This document shows positions 32,149 to 44,746 of a stretch of 64,000 bases of DNA, in pieces. The position numbers and the translations under genes were made by a program. Position 1 is the stretch's first letter, and each line of letters opens with the position of its first letter. Where the stretch lies: contig NC_134152.1 of the NCBI RefSeq assembly GCF_033958435.1, positions 26,681,001 through 26,745,000 on the forward strand, given 5' to 3'. The notes under the pieces are model-generated. The model was not told where the DNA came from and did no database searches. It saw nothing but the letters and a program-made list of their open reading frames with translations. Origin of the DNA: Carettochelys insculpta. Taxonomy: Eukaryota; Chordata; Testudines; Carettochelyidae.

Positions 32149-34079
32149 GTGATTCATTTAATGCTAAATTGTTTGTATCTGTCTAACTAGATTAGGGTGA
32201 CCCAATAGCGAGTGTAAAAATTAGAATGGGGAGGTAATGATAATCCACAAATGTCAAAGCTCCTAATATGAGGATGATCACAATAATAATATGACCACCT
32301 TAAGTTCAGTTTTGATATCAGTGCTGTCATGGTATCTGAACACTGTGGTATAGAAAAATTGGTTTTCTTTTATACAATAAAGAGCTTGTGAAAAGCAAGG
32401 GCAATTTGTAGCTCAGCTTGCTGCTTTGGAAATAAAATTCTGAAGTAAAAATAATTGGAAAACTTCTTTGGACTGATAGAACCATAGCTCTCCCTCCATC
32501 CGTATGGTTTTGGTTTTGGTTTGGATTTTTTGGCTTCTGTATTATGGGAGATCAAAGTCAAATATACTTCACATTTTTTCTGGTCAGTGAGAGCTGTATC
32601 ACTCTCATGTGTCCTTGGAGTGTGTTGCACAGTCATGGATCCTGCACTTATGATCTCAGCATTGTCACTAACAATCCAGTTGGATCAGTAGAACATAGTT
32701 GTAGTGGGTGGTCACAGACATGCAGAAAGAGATGGTTCCTCAGGAAATATAGATCATTTGTATGGAAGGCCTTGAATCTCAGGACCAAATTCTTGAATCT
32801 GTATACCAGTGCAGAGAGGGGCACTTAGGGTCATGTGTTCTGTGTTGCTAAGTAGGCAGATGCCTTCTTTCTGAATCAGATAGAGCTTTTTCATGTTGGC
32901 AGCTTAGTTATAATGAACTGCAATGATTAAATGCAGAGTGGAACTGTATGAAATGGTGTTAGCAGATCAGAAATGCAAGAGAACTTATTTAGTAACCAGA
33001 GCTATTTGTGCATCTAAAGGACCCTAAGACTGCAGCCTGTCTTTATAACAATGTAGGTCACCATCCATAGAGGACAGTGCTATGAGCACAGCAGGTCTTT
33101 CAAAGCAGTTTGCTGCTCACTGCCCACATGAACTCCCCCTCTCAGGTTCATTTTCAGCCAATTTCTGATCATTCCAAGACACAAGGAGAGCGAGGAGATG
33201 GTGCAGTTACCACTTGGTGGTGAGTTGTTGACACTTAAACCCATGCTGCTCCATGGATAAATTGATAGCTGTGTCATTAAAACTGATCCCCCTATGAGTT
33301 GTGCTACACTACCTGGGTTCTGCATGTTTCAGGTAGTCAGCGCCTTATGCGCTTGCTCTCCTTGCTCATTCTTCTGATGGACTTTGGATGCTACTGTTGT
33401 CAGAGGAGTAGAAATAAATAGTAAGTGGCATAATCATGTAGAGTAATAAAAGACCCAACCAATGAAGGGGCGGGGACTTCAGGATCCTATTATTTACAGA
33501 GCACTCAAAAATGTGCTGAGTAAAGTGCAGAGCGGAGACAGACACGTGCCCTGAGGATCTTATGAACTGACTCTCACCTCCCAAGAGCACACAGCCCTTC
33601 ATAGGATCAGACCAAAAATGTTTCTGACAGAAGGTTAACAAAAGAGAAGGAACTGGAGCTAGGCTCTGAGGAAGAGGCCAACATCTTATGCAGTTATTTG
33701 GCTTATGTTGTTAAGCAGTCTAGAGAGCTGCCTAAGACAGGGATTATACTGTGGGGTTTGATGGGGGAGGAGTTAATGTACAGATAACAATGGAAATGGT
33801 TTTGCAAAGATTAGATACTCTTAAAGAACTCTGTAAATCCCAAGTCTCGAAACCAATACAGTACAGCCAGTCATCTTAATAGAAACGAGGATTAGAAATT
33901 AGCTGAGGTCTTATGTGATATTTTTAGAAGTTCTTTCCTGACAGGTTAGGCTGCTGAAAACTGGAGGAAAACGCCGAACCCGGCATTATTCAGAGAAGGA
34001 TCACACGATGAGGCATGTGATTATAGGCTGTCTAGCTTAGCGGCAAGGGGATGGGAAGGGTTAGAAATGATTCAGGAGG
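32149..34079. other. No gene recognised
   Basis: Ordinary AT-rich sequence, only short frames, no repeat termini identified. Confidence 0.4.
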
Positions 34080-34240
34080 ATTTAGCAAGGGAAATTGCTT
34101 GAAAAGCAGAATTTGATTAGAGACAGCCAACATGGATTTATGAGAAGAAAGATGTGTAACTAACTTGCTGGAGACTGATGGAGATAAGATTGCCGTGACA
34201 GCCAATGGCCATGCATTAGATGTTATGTAACTTAATATGC
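34080..34240 (+). mobile_element. Possible CR1-like reverse transcriptase fragment
   Basis: The DNA phrase AGCCAACATGGATTTATGAG reads SQHGFM in the plus frame, like the QHGF motif between RT blocks in CR1-type LINEs, followed by a broken frame with AVTANGHALDV (compare the A...ALDVVYLDF region). Several stops break it. Assignment is from motif memory only. Confidence 0.35.
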
Positions 34241-37200
34241 AAGGAGGCAGCCTGAACTTGTAGTCCACAGTAGTTTCCAGACAATTTTGTTCATGTTTGC
34301 CACTATCCATGAACTGGTAGGTCAGTTCCCTTGACACACAATGCTCTCCCTGCCTCCTTCTGTCTCTCCTTCCCACTTTTGTGCCATTCCTTTTAATGGA
34401 GATTGCAGGGGTGGGGGAGGGGTTGCTCTTTTCCCTTCTGGCTGCTCCTGTCCATTTCTCCATTCACAAAGCTTTGTGCTGATTAGCTTTGGTGAGGTCA
34501 GACACAGGTACGCTGTCCAGCTTACCTGAAGGCCACTGAAGGATCTTATAGGGTTTCTCTATGGCCTTTGACAGATGATCAGACACTGCTGTCCTGCCTC
34601 CAAGAGGCTGTGGGTGAAGGGGCAAGCCCTGAAAAGACTAAAATCCTTCTTTTCACACTTAGGAAGAATTGCTTTTCCACCACCAGCTCCTTCATTTGTT
34701 GGCGCCCACGAAGTTCACATCTCTCCACTGCTTTCTGCTGTGGGATCAGTTAGACAACAAAGACTAAGGTGCCAACAACGTTTAGAAAATACACAGATCT
34801 ACAGCTTTTGTCACATCAGACCTAAACAGCACCATCTCACAGTGTTATGAGTACCCAGCAGGCACAAGCACATGGATGGGGAACAGCTGGCTGAAGCTAA
34901 ACTAAGGTGATATGGGTGCGATATTCGGAGGAGAGAGAAAGCTCTCCGTAGCTCCTGACCGCTCTTTAACTATCCCCTCTATCAAGCGCATCCACTCAGA
35001 GATTTTTAAATTGGTTGGAGTAACTCCTTGTTTCTCCTGGCTGCACGACTAGCCACAATGGTACAAAACACCTATTTCCATCAGTGAGTGGGTAGGTGAC
35101 TGCCTATTGTATTAGACTCAGACCTGGACATAGTAATCTAGCAGTTTTTACATCCAGGCTTAGTTATTGCAGCTCATATCTAGGAATGAAGCCACATGTC
35201 CTGAAAAATCCTCTATAGCACAGATCACCACTGCCTGTTTGCTGAGCAACACAGGCCATCCAGCGCATATCTTTCATTGTTCTGCATTGGCTCCCCTTTG
35301 AACACAGAGCCCAAAGACTTTTCTGAGATTCAAAGTCCTCCATAGGACCAGTCCTCACTAACTAAGGTTACTTGTATCCAATCAGCTGTGTCCTCTCACA
35401 ACAACTAAGTTCCAATGGAAAGATCAAATTGTCAACCAGCGAAGTGGAGAAGGAGACCTCATGAGTGAACAGCCAAACTCTGGCTTGAGCTGGGCTTAGA
35501 CCATCAGAACTAAGTGCAAAACTCATCTCTCCTGCTTAGTTTTCCTCTCGGAGTTCTTCATGCCCAGTAAACAACACAACAAACAGATTGCAAATCTGCC
35601 GTGTTGTTTATCCAAGAGACAAGGTGGGCAAGGTAATATTTTTTACAGCACCAACTTTTGCCGGTGAAAGAGGCAAGTTTTCAAGCTACCCAGAGCACTT
35701 CATGCTGTAGTTATCTGACAGGCTATGCAAGGAGAGGGAGAGAGAATTATCGTTTGTACATAGATGGGGTGCACTCTGACATTGCCATGTTGGGGCCGTA
35801 AGAACATAACCATATCAGAAGGGATATTTGGGCCAGTGGGATCTTGCCTGATCCTTCATCCCTTTCTATGTGAGCACTTCCTGCAGCTGGTTGCATTATG
35901 GACCACCATTCAGGGGCTTTCAAAGAGTTGTCCCTTGCTTTACTAGCATGGTCCCACGTCTTGCTGCTCTTCCCACCTGCCACTGCTTCCTATCTCTGCA
36001 CTCTGTATTCGTGGACAAGGCTACACTCCCCAGTTGGGAAGCATTTCCTAAAGTCTCAATCAGTCCGAGCTCCCAGGAGCATATTCAAATAGGTAACATT
36101 ATGCTGGGGTCCTTGATATTACTTTTACTTGTAGTTTCTGAGTTAAGGCTGCTGCTAATCACAGTCCTGTTTTACAGTCCTTTGCAACGACCCACCTGTT
36201 TCTCACTGAGATAAAGCCATCACTAGCTTTCAGCAGCATTTGCATAAATACTTAACTCCAGCTGGTGTTTATTTCCACAAGGTGGAGGTATTGACCTCTG
36301 ATCATATTGTTTCTTTTTCTTGTTATTTCCCCCTTGTAATTTTGTCTTGGGCTTTTTAAACTTAATTTTATTTTTATTGCAATGACCCTGTGCTGCCACC
36401 AAGTCCCACTGTGAATGAGATGTGACATCTCCATTATGCATCTCTGATAAGTGCCTTAAATAGATCATACACGCATGCGCACACACACCCGTACACACAT
36501 ACAGAGCAGCCTAATGGTACCTATCTTTATTAGGTTTATTACAGAAGGGGAAGTAAAGCAGTAAGATGTCCCCACAGGATACTTCTTTAACAGCAGCAGG
36601 CAGGGAGAGGATTGATCAGTAGAGACGGATCAGTTTTCCTAGAATATTAGCTACTGCTGCTCTAAAATTAGAGTCTAGGGAGAGCAGACGGGTTGACATA
36701 ATTGAAAGGACTGTCTTATGGGATGTGATAGTTAAACGAGCCTGTGATCAGCTTTAGGGTGACGGCTCAGCTACTTCCTTAATCCCTGAAGTTTATCCCT
36801 GAGTTTTGAGGCTGCGGTTTGGTTAGTTCTGTATCTTATCTTGTGATGATGTTAATATTATTAGAGCCCATTTCTAGGGACGTGCCTCCAAGACTTTCTG
36901 TACATGAATTTCATATGCATTTGACAGGAGAGATGCTCCCCCACACTCTACCCCAGGGCCGGTAAGAAAGAACAGGGCTTCCATAAGCAGTCCTTGAACA
37001 CTCCATGCTGTGGCAATTCTGGGAACCACTGGGAGGAGCTGCTCTAATTTAAAGAGGGCCAGTGAGCCCAAAATCTTAGCAGTAGCACAAATGTGGCTCT
37101 CACCCTATTTGTCTTGAGGTGCAGGACAGAATTTATCCTTACAGCTTTAAAGGGAACTTCAGAGAACTGAGTTAAACAATGCCCCGTGCCCACACTATCT

Positions 37201-37320
37201 CTTTGTAAGAGAAAGGGATCTTTCCAGAGTGCAACACGTTATGGTAGACAGTCATTCTGTAATAAGACTGGGTGTGAATTTAAAGTAGATTAGTCCCAAC
37301 TAACTCCATGTGTGGATGCT
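34241..37320. other. No gene recognised; part may be conserved non-coding
   Basis: No exon could be supported. A microsatellite-like ACACAC stretch lies near 36479-36501. The segment from about 36530 to 36860 is free of recognised repeats and has AT-rich motif clusters (CTTTATTAGGTTTATTAC, TTGACATAATTG), the look of a conserved non-coding block, but this needs alignment to other genomes. Confidence 0.35.
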
Positions 37321-37377
37321 CTTATTCTGAATCAGCTTAATCCAATTCCAAATTGGATTAAGCTAATTTAGAATAAG
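37321..37377. repeat. Short hairpin-forming inverted repeat
   Basis: Two 27-base arms (37321-37347 and 37351-37377) are near reverse complements: CTTATTCTGAATCAGCTTAA against TTAAGCTAATTTAGAATAAG. Together with AT-rich flanks at 37278-37440 it may be the centre of another small inverted-repeat element. Confidence 0.55.
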
Positions 37378-37440
37378 GCCTGATTATTCCAGAATAAAAG
37401 CAGTCAATAGTTAATCAGGAATAATGCTCTGTATAAACCA

Positions 37441-39062
37441 ACCCATAGAAGTCAATAATCTTTTTTCCCAAAATGCACATTTCACTTCAGCTCTGACACT
37501 GCAAGCTTTTCCAAGTGGACAGTCGCCCAGGATCAGGGGTCTGGATTCCAGAATAGGATGAAAAGCTTTCTGGTGTGGCAAATTTTATTTGCCATTATTT
37601 AATGTGCTGCACAAACTAACAAAGTTAAAGGTGATATATAATAGCAGGAACACCATAATAAGTAACCTAATTTGTAAGATAAATACGTAAGTCTTTAGCC
37701 TGGGGAAATAGGAAATAAAAGAGAAATATGAGCAGAGCAATTCTGTATTCATGAATAAATTTAAAAGAGAAATAATAAAGACAAGTTCTGCAACTTGTAT
37801 TGGCCCTCTGATGATTCTCTTTATTAAAAAGCTAAGTTTGTATCTATTTTTTCATGCATGCACAAGACACAGGCATACAGAAAAAAACAAATTGGAGGAA
37901 ATATCACTCAATGTGAGCAAACAACAATGGGTGGAAAACTTTGAGAAGAAACATTTTTCAAAGATTCTGAAAGGAACCAATTCTGCAGTGGGCCAGAACT
38001 CTCACACATGCTTGTACATAGCTGTGGCATGGGATGAGGCTCCTATCATTCTTTTTTTAATGTGTTCTGTGCCTTTAAATTTGGAGGACCCTTTCTTGTC
38101 ACTCTGGTGCAGCTGCCATGTTTTAGTGCATTTCAGATGCAGGATGGTAAAATAACTGACCGCTTTCCCATGGAGATTTCACATTTGTCCCGCTTACCAG
38201 GTTTTTTAGTAAAGGTGACCTGCAGAAATGTAAAAGGTTACCTGCACTTTTTGGCTTCATTTTGATGCACAAAGAAGGATTAAATATTTTTGATATTTTA
38301 GTTTGTTTGATTTTTAAATTTCTTCATGTTATTAGGATGGTTTAGAGGCAAAAAATAGGTTTGGTCTTGTTTTGGGTTTGTGGCTGGTGTGATACAAACA
38401 AGTGCCTTGTAAACAGTCAGAATTGGAGTGTGGGGCCCAGATCTTCAGCTGATGTGAATCAGCATATCTTATTTGACTGCAATGGAGTAACACCAGTTTA
38501 CAGTTTTGTTGTTTCCATGTGATGTTAGAATAACTGGGGGTTATATGAGGAAACTCAGCTGGGATAGTTGGAAGGAATTCATGCAGACCAATCCACAGAC
38601 TGGCTACCAGCTGCAGTGCAGGCCCTCTGGAGCCACTATTCCAGTTTCTGCATCACCTTGTAGGGTTTTGGGCTCTAAATTCCTCTGCTGTCCCTTATCA
38701 ACAGTCTATTGGGCAGATAGGTCCCATTGATTTCCTGTTGCCTAAATATATCTGAGGATTTTAAGCCTTGCTCTTCAGTATGCAGGAGACATGAGGGCTG
38801 CCTGTGCGTTTGCTCCCCACATGCACATCTCCCTGCTATAGCTCCCCTGAAAGATTTAAGCACGCAAAGTGCCTTGCAGAAGCTGTCAGCATCTACTAAT
38901 ATTCATATTCAAATTCGACACATTAACACATGGTTTGAAGATGGACAGCAATTACCTGACCCATTATAAGGACCCTTTCACGTACTTTGATGTTTGACCT
39001 AACACTTACTTCCCCACCCCTCACCCTCCTCTATCTGCTCTTCTAGCTGATTTGCCAACGAT
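37441..39062. other. No gene recognised
   Basis: Open frames up to 134 codons (about 37751-38155) lack motifs and splice context. No repeat ends found. Confidence 0.4.
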
Positions 39063-39294
39063 AACAATTTTTCTATCAAAACAAAGAGAAGTCAAGTAGC
39101 ACTTTAAAGACAAGCAAAATAATTTATTAGGTGAGCTTTCGTGGGACAGACCCACTTCTGAAGTGGGTCTGTCCCACGAAAGCTCACCTAATAAATTATT
39201 GTGCTTGTCTTTAAAGTGCTACTTGACTGCTTTTTGTTTTGATAGTATATAAACTAGCACCACTCCCTCTCTGTTACTATTCAACAATTTTTCT
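39063..39294. repeat. 12 bp target-site duplication around a palindrome
   Basis: AACAATTTTTCT at 39063-39074 and again at 39283-39294, perfect over 12 bases, bracketing the palindromic unit. Confidence 0.8.
39075..39282. mobile_element. Near-perfect palindromic Penelope-derived inverted dimer
   Basis: Arms of about 85 bases (39075-39158 and 39160-39244) are reverse complements with about three mismatches around a single-base centre. Each arm is a tail copy: GAAGTGGGTCTGTCCCAC, GAAAGCTCACC, TAATAAATTATT, TCTTTAAAGTGCTAC. The right arm continues through the tail end (GATAGTATATAAACTAGCAC, CTCTGTTAC). The junction again falls at the 5' edge of hammerhead helix II. The 12-base duplication shows that the palindrome integrated as one unit. 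Confidence 0.88.
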
Positions 39295-39365
39295 GTTTGT
39301 CAACCCTGATAACAATTTTTGGACCTCTGTGCTTTATCTATTGAGTATCTTCTGGTAAGGCTATA

Positions 39366-39402
39366 GATCTGAAGAAATGGGTCTGTCCCACAAAAGCTCA
39401 TC
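39366..39402 (+). ncRNA. Hammerhead-like core with a changed helix I
   Basis: GAT (39366-39368), CTGAAGA (39369-39375), helix II TGGG/CCCA, AAAA where GAAA is canonical, GCTC, then ATC (39400-39402). Here helix I is GAT/ATC instead of GCAT/ATGC, a paired change on both sides compared with the copy at 29402. Confidence 0.55.
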
Positions 39403-39497
39403 ACCTAATAAATTATTTTATTAGTCTTGAAAATGCTACGTGACTGCTTTTTGGTTTTGGTAGAATACAGACTAACATGGCTATCTCTCTGTTACCC
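39366..39497 (+). mobile_element. Single-orientation Penelope-like tail
   Basis: Hammerhead-like core, TAATAAATTATTTTATTAG, a GTGACTGCTTTTTGG stretch, and the terminal ATACAGACTAACATGGC...CTGTTACC. Same subfamily as the palindrome just upstream. Confidence 0.75.
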
Positions 39498-39958
39498 CTT
39501 ACCATATAATTGGACTTTATAACTTATTTCCCTGTAATTGATCTTTGATGGGCACAGGTATTTTAATCCATAACATTTTAAGCCACTTCATCCTTCTGCC
39601 TAAGGTAGCCAAGCCATCCTACTCCACGTCCAGCCTTCAGACAGCTAGAAGGTATTGAATTAACTACAGAATGATCATTTTTTCCAGAGAAATTCCTAGC
39701 ACAACTCTATTATTGTGTAGCATTTGCAACCATATACCATCAGATGGCACCATTCCATTGCTTAATCTCTCTGCTGCCTGAAATTGCTCAGATTTTAGAT
39801 TATTGGTTCTTTACACCAGCATCCAAGTCATCCCACTTAAAATATGCTGTATTCTAGTAATATTGTTCACCTTTACAGATATCCTAGCTCTCATCATTAC
39901 ATTTATTTACACATTATTAATGATGTTTCCTTATTAAAAGAAAATAAAAAAAAACCTC
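39498..39958. other. No gene recognised
   Basis: AT-rich sequence with no supported feature. Confidence 0.4.
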
Positions 39959-40409
39959 GGCTATGTCTACACTACATTTACCTTTTGGATGGGGAATGCA
40001 AATGAGGGAGATTAAAAATGCAAACGAAGTGTTGATTTACAAATCTCAAACTTTATTTGCATAATCTCATGCGATCGGTTTTCCGGAAGAGACTTTTCCG
40101 AAAACAAAAACAGCAGTGTAGATGGGGTTCCCTTGGGGAGAAAAAGTTTTTGAAAGAAACTTTATTCCTGAAAAAAAATAAGGGATCTTTTGATAAAAGG
40201 GTTTGTTTTTTTCCCAAAAGAACCCTGTCTACATTGCTTGTTTTTCTTTCCCCCCTTCAAAAAAAAATCTCTTCTGGAAACACGATCAGAAGAGATTATG
40301 CAAATGAAGCACGAGATTTGTAGATTTGTAAATCAGTGCTTCCTTTGCATTTTCTATTTCCCTAATTTGCATTCCCTTTTCGAAAAAGGAATGTAGTGTA
40401 GACACAGCC
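39959..40409. mobile_element. TIR element related to 8757-9478
   Basis: Starts GGCTATGTCTACACTAC and ends GTAGTGTAGACACAGCC. The subterminal parts (GGAATGCAAATGAGGGA, TGCAAACGAAG and their complements near 40290-40390) match the element at 8757. The interior has TTTTCCGAAAAC and TTTTTTTCCC runs. No coding frame. Confidence 0.78.
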
Positions 40410-41724
40410 CATGGGTTTAACTTTGAAAAAGTTGCCATTTGGAAGGGTCGTTTTTTAACCACCATTGGCGCCCAGGAGGTGGGATTTGGGGTTTTTCCAG
40501 TCTTGAAATCTCTGCTTTTGCTTTAACATTTTGTATCACTTTGAGACCATGCTTAAAGTAGGTTGAAACAGAGGCAGGAGCTGTTTATCCCACCCACCGA
40601 GGAGGAGGAGGACTTCCCCAAGGAAGAGAAGAGGGAGGCATCCTCTGCTTTTACAAGAGAAATGGAAGCAGCAGTCACCTTCCCTTTTATTTTAGCCCCT
40701 GATTTGTCGTATAAAAACACAGGGCCTGACTCACTCTAGGGCCATGTCTTAACAGGCAAAAAAAGGAAGTATTTTTCAATGGTGTTAACTCAAGGCAGCA
40801 TTGCATGATTGAAAAGCCCTTTGGGGCCCTGTCTTTGTTAGATTTTTGTACAATCCATTAACATGAGATTCCAACCATCTTTGTAATAGCTAGTGTGGAC
40901 GTTTGATGTAGGCTGTAAACATTTGTTCTTTGAATCAGAAATCAGTTAATACCAGATAAAATGGCCTAGTCGAGATATTTTTCCTTCTCTCCCTCGACTG
41001 CACTTAGAGAGGCTCAGCTGCTCTGAGTGGCATGTAGGGGTGGGGCAGGCAGGGAACCTACCACAAGCTCCCACTGGGCTGAAGGCCAGATCCAGTGGCT
41101 TAGTGTGCTGGATCCGGACCACTGGCTGTATTTTGCCAGCTCCTGATATAGGTGAATTAAATGGCATTAAGTGGTGCCCCATTAAACAGAAGTGACTATT
41201 GTTCTCTATTTAAAAGCTATTAACATGTTCTCTCTTATAAACAAAAGTATCAAATATTGTACTTGTAAAACTGCGTCACTGCCATGTCAGAAGTTGAGTT
41301 CTATTATTTATTTCACATTGTGGAGTGTGGCCATGTATGTAAATACAGTTAAAATGTGTCACAGCATAACTTCAAAAGAGCGCTGCCTGGGTTTGCTGCC
41401 TGGGAGCAGGATCTGGCAGTTCAGTCATTCTCAGTGTTGGCCAGTCATGCAGTTGAGCGCGTGTTGCTCTTCTGCCATGTTATGAGCTGTGATCCCAGAG
41501 ACACTGTGCCTGTGAAGAATGTGTACTGTGTTGGACTTGAAAAATTAGGTAAGTTTTAACAAGATTATAAAAGAAGAATCACAAGTATTTGTTAGATAAA
41601 GATTGTGTATTTATTGCAAACTAGTACTGTTAAAGTAACATTAAAGCCCTGATTTTCTGACACCTGACTGTTAATGTTAATAAATGCCAATCAACAGATA
41701 CATTCCGTTCTAAGTGCAATGACT
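40410..41724. other. No gene recognised
   Basis: A weak hAT-like right end (CTGTATTTTGCCAGCTCCTG near 41126-41145) is visible but no left end. No exon seen. Confidence 0.35.
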
Positions 41725-43130
41725 TACTTTGACTTAAACCCTTGTACTCTGCGTGGAGCATAGGTCATCTACAAATCTTCTCCACTTCACTCTGTCTCAG
41801 AACAAAACTTCTAACTGATCCCAGCACTATCCCAGTTGTTGTCCTTCAATCACAGTACGTCTTCCCAGCGTTGTCTGAGGTATTCCTCTTTTGTGTTTTC
41901 CTTGTGGGTTCCATTGGAGAGCTTGACAGACTGTGCTGAATGATGGTTTTCTGAGAATGTGGCTTAGCTATGGCCACTTTCTTCTCTTGATTTGACTGCC
42001 AAATGCACTGTTCCAAAGCTCCTCATTTGTGACCAAGTCTTGCCATTTGATGTGAAAGACGTACCTGCATCTCTTTATTAATGTAGCTTGTTATTTGAAG
42101 ACTTTTTAGTACACCATGGCCACGTCTACACGTGCACGCTACTTTGAAGTAGCGGTGCCAACTTTGAAATAGCGCCCGTCACGGCTACACGTGTTGGGCG
42201 CTATTTCGAAGTTGAAATCGACGTTAGGCGGCGAGACGTCGAAGTCGCTAACCCCATGAGGGGATGGGAATAACGCCCTACTTCGAAGTTGAACGTTGAA
42301 GTAGGGCACGTGTAGACGATCCACGTCCTGCAACATCGAAATAGCGGGGTCCGCCATGGCGGCCATCAGCTGAGGGGTTGAGAGACGCTCTCTCTCCAGC
42401 CCCTGCGGGGCTCTATGGTCACCGTGTGCAGCAGCCCTTAGCCCAGGGCTTCTGGCTGCTGCTGCTGCAGCTGGGGATCCATGCTGCATGCACAGGGTCT
42501 GCAACCAGTTGTCGGCTCTGTGGATCTTGTGTTGTTTTGTGCAACTGTGTCTGGGAGGGGCCCTTTAAGGGAGCGGCTTGCTGTTGAGTCCGCCCTGTGA
42601 CCCTGTCTGCAGCTGTTCCTGGCACCCTTATTCGATGTGTGCTACTTTGGCACGTAGACGTTCCCTCGCAGCGCCTATTTCGATGTGGTGCTGCCCAACG
42701 TCAAAGTTGAACGTCGATGTTGCCAGCCCTGGAAGACATGTAGACGTTATTCATCGAAATAGACTATTTTAATGTCGCTACATCGAAATAAGCTATTTCG
42801 ATGTAGCGTGCACGTATAGACGTAGCCTATGTCTGGTATGCATACAAGAGCACACTCTTCACATTTGTTTTGAAGAGCCTCAGTTTCAACTTTGCAGATG
42901 TTATTTGTGAACTCCATCTGGAATGAAGAGTCTTGAATACAGCTGTTGATTTCCCTATTCTAGCACTGATATCCTTGTCTGTTCCTCTCTCTCTGCCCAT
43001 CATACTCCCCAAGCAGGTGAACTGTTCCACATCTTCCAGGTCATCCCCTCCCAGCATGATGATGTTGTTGGACTGACTGATCCTCATTGTCTTGGTCTTT
43101 CCCTTGTTACTGCTCAGTCTAGTCATATAG
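41725..43130 (-). pseudogene. RTE-like LINE reverse transcriptase C-terminal fragment, split by a TIR element
   Basis: On the minus strand, 43126-42828 reads LEDVEQFTCLGSMM, GTDKDISARIGKS, AVFKTLHSRWSSQI and KTNVKSVLLYAYQT, the conserved C-terminal segment of RTE-like LINE polymerases (compare the F-T-Y-L-G-S and K-S-V-L-L-Y-G motifs). The frame then meets the TIR element at 42118-42827 and resumes past it (TWCTKKSSNNKLH, later NEELWNSAFGSQIKRRKW and ALQWNPQGKHKRG), now with stops and shifts, ending near 41725. It is an old dead copy. The LINE clade is from motif memory. Confidence 0.7.
42118..42827 (-). mobile_element. TIR element with Ala-rich core, copy 3, inserted in the LINE
   Basis: Ends GGCCACGTCTACACGTGC and GTGCACGTATAGACGTAGCC. 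Because it interrupts a recognisable LINE reading frame, its ends can be read exactly. On the minus strand the flanks are ATA before and ATG after, so a 2-3 bp duplication. The core is inverted relative to copies 1 and 2 and holds the longest version of the shared frame (121 codons from an ATG at 42504, with PAAAAAARSPGLRAAAHGDH). Confidence 0.85.
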
Positions 43131-44746
43131 GCAGTTTTGTCTAATTTGTCTAGTTTTGTCTAGTTCTAAGAGCAATAAATTCAATAATAATAGAAATTGT
43201 GTTCTTTTGTTTAAATTTTAATATGGTTTGAAGTGAATGTTGAAATGATAACATTTACCAGATTTATGTTGCTATGGTGTCATTGCCTGTGCAGTAACTC
43301 ATCAGGAAAGTTTTCTCTCTATTGAATGGGGGAGGGCACTAAAGTCATACTTTACTGAGGGCATCGCAAACCGCTGGGCCAGTGCTGTCCAAAGCACCCC
43401 CTCATAGCCAGTGATAGTGGCTCTTCATCAGCAATGCCACAAGGCTCCTCAGTTAATCCTGAAACCTAGTTTGGCTGCTGCCAGGACTTGGCCCTCTGGC
43501 TCAGCCCTTAAAACAATATAACCCCTTCCAGGGTGGCGGAATTTCAACTAAAAAGCCAAACAAACAAAAGATTCTGCTGCCTCTTCTGGGCTAACTTTGA
43601 GTCCTTCCTTGCTCTTGTATGGAGTGCAGGCTCCTGGGAACCTTCTCATAGGGACTTCCCTGCTTCCTCTGTTTCCCTCCTCTTGAGTGCATGCTCTCAG
43701 TGCTTTTATGAACCCAGGTGTTCATCAGGCGATCACATGACTCCATGCATAGGCTGGCAGGTAGCTGATTGAATCATAGGAGGACCGGAGGCTGATTTTA
43801 CCTTGAAGGGGCAGCCACCCTGTGATGGTTCATATAATCAAACTTTTGTTTGTCACAAATGCTCCTACTAACTGAATGTGCAATCTTGACAGTTTTCTGG
43901 GTTTGAAAGCCATCCATTCAGGGGAAAGAAATAATAGCAGGTGACATAAGTGGCCACTTACAGAGCATGAATGGAGAATGATGACTCACAAGTGCATGAA
44001 GCAGTTGTCCTGGTAAACAGCCCACTTGCTGAAATGTGTTCTTGTTGATTATCACAGAATTCTGAACAACAGGCCCCAAGCCAGCAAGGTATTTAAGCAT
44101 GTGCTTAATTTTAAACCAAAAGGCCAATGAACTGACTGCTCCCATGCAGAGGAAGCAGCACTTGCTTAAGTGCTGTGCTGCATCAGGGCTCTTTAAGAAC
44201 AGAGATATCAAGGCTGTTCACCACTCTGACACATTGAGTACAGAAGGCTGGAGCCCGCAAGAGATCTTAAAATTACCTTGTGTTTATGGACTTCTGCTTA
44301 AAAGCTTCCCAAGAGCACAGATTTGCTGACCCTGGGAGGTAGCTGCTACCTCCCCAAGTAAGAAAACCCCTCTTTAGAACTCAGGAAGCCATACTTGGGA
44401 TATCTCCCTGTGGGGTAATCCCAAGCTCTTAACTCTTAGAAGAGAGATTGAGAACAAAAAGAAGGAAAATAACTGCAATATCTGAGTTAAGACCTTTCAG
44501 TCTGAGGCATGCATACACACATATCTTCCTCTAGGACACAGGTATCAAATCATTATCTTAAAAAGGTGATTTATTAACAAAACAAAAAGATATATGTGAT
44601 AAAGCATACATGGTTACAAGGTGTTATGGAACAACTAAAGAAAAAGGTAGATTAAAGCATGGGGAATTTCTTCCCTGGGATTTCTTTTAAAAGTAACTAT
44701 GTATGGCGGGAGGTGGGAGAGTACATCAGCCAGCCTAAAATGTCCC
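43131..44746. other. No gene recognised
   Basis: Mostly unique sequence. No supported exon. Short frames only. Confidence 0.4.

Noticed and set aside
34032..34463. 143-codon minus-strand frame
   Set aside because: It is antisense to a likely CR1-like fragment and has no domain; a chance frame.
36479..36501. ACACAC stretch as a possible functional element
   Set aside because: A short microsatellite with no context suggesting function.
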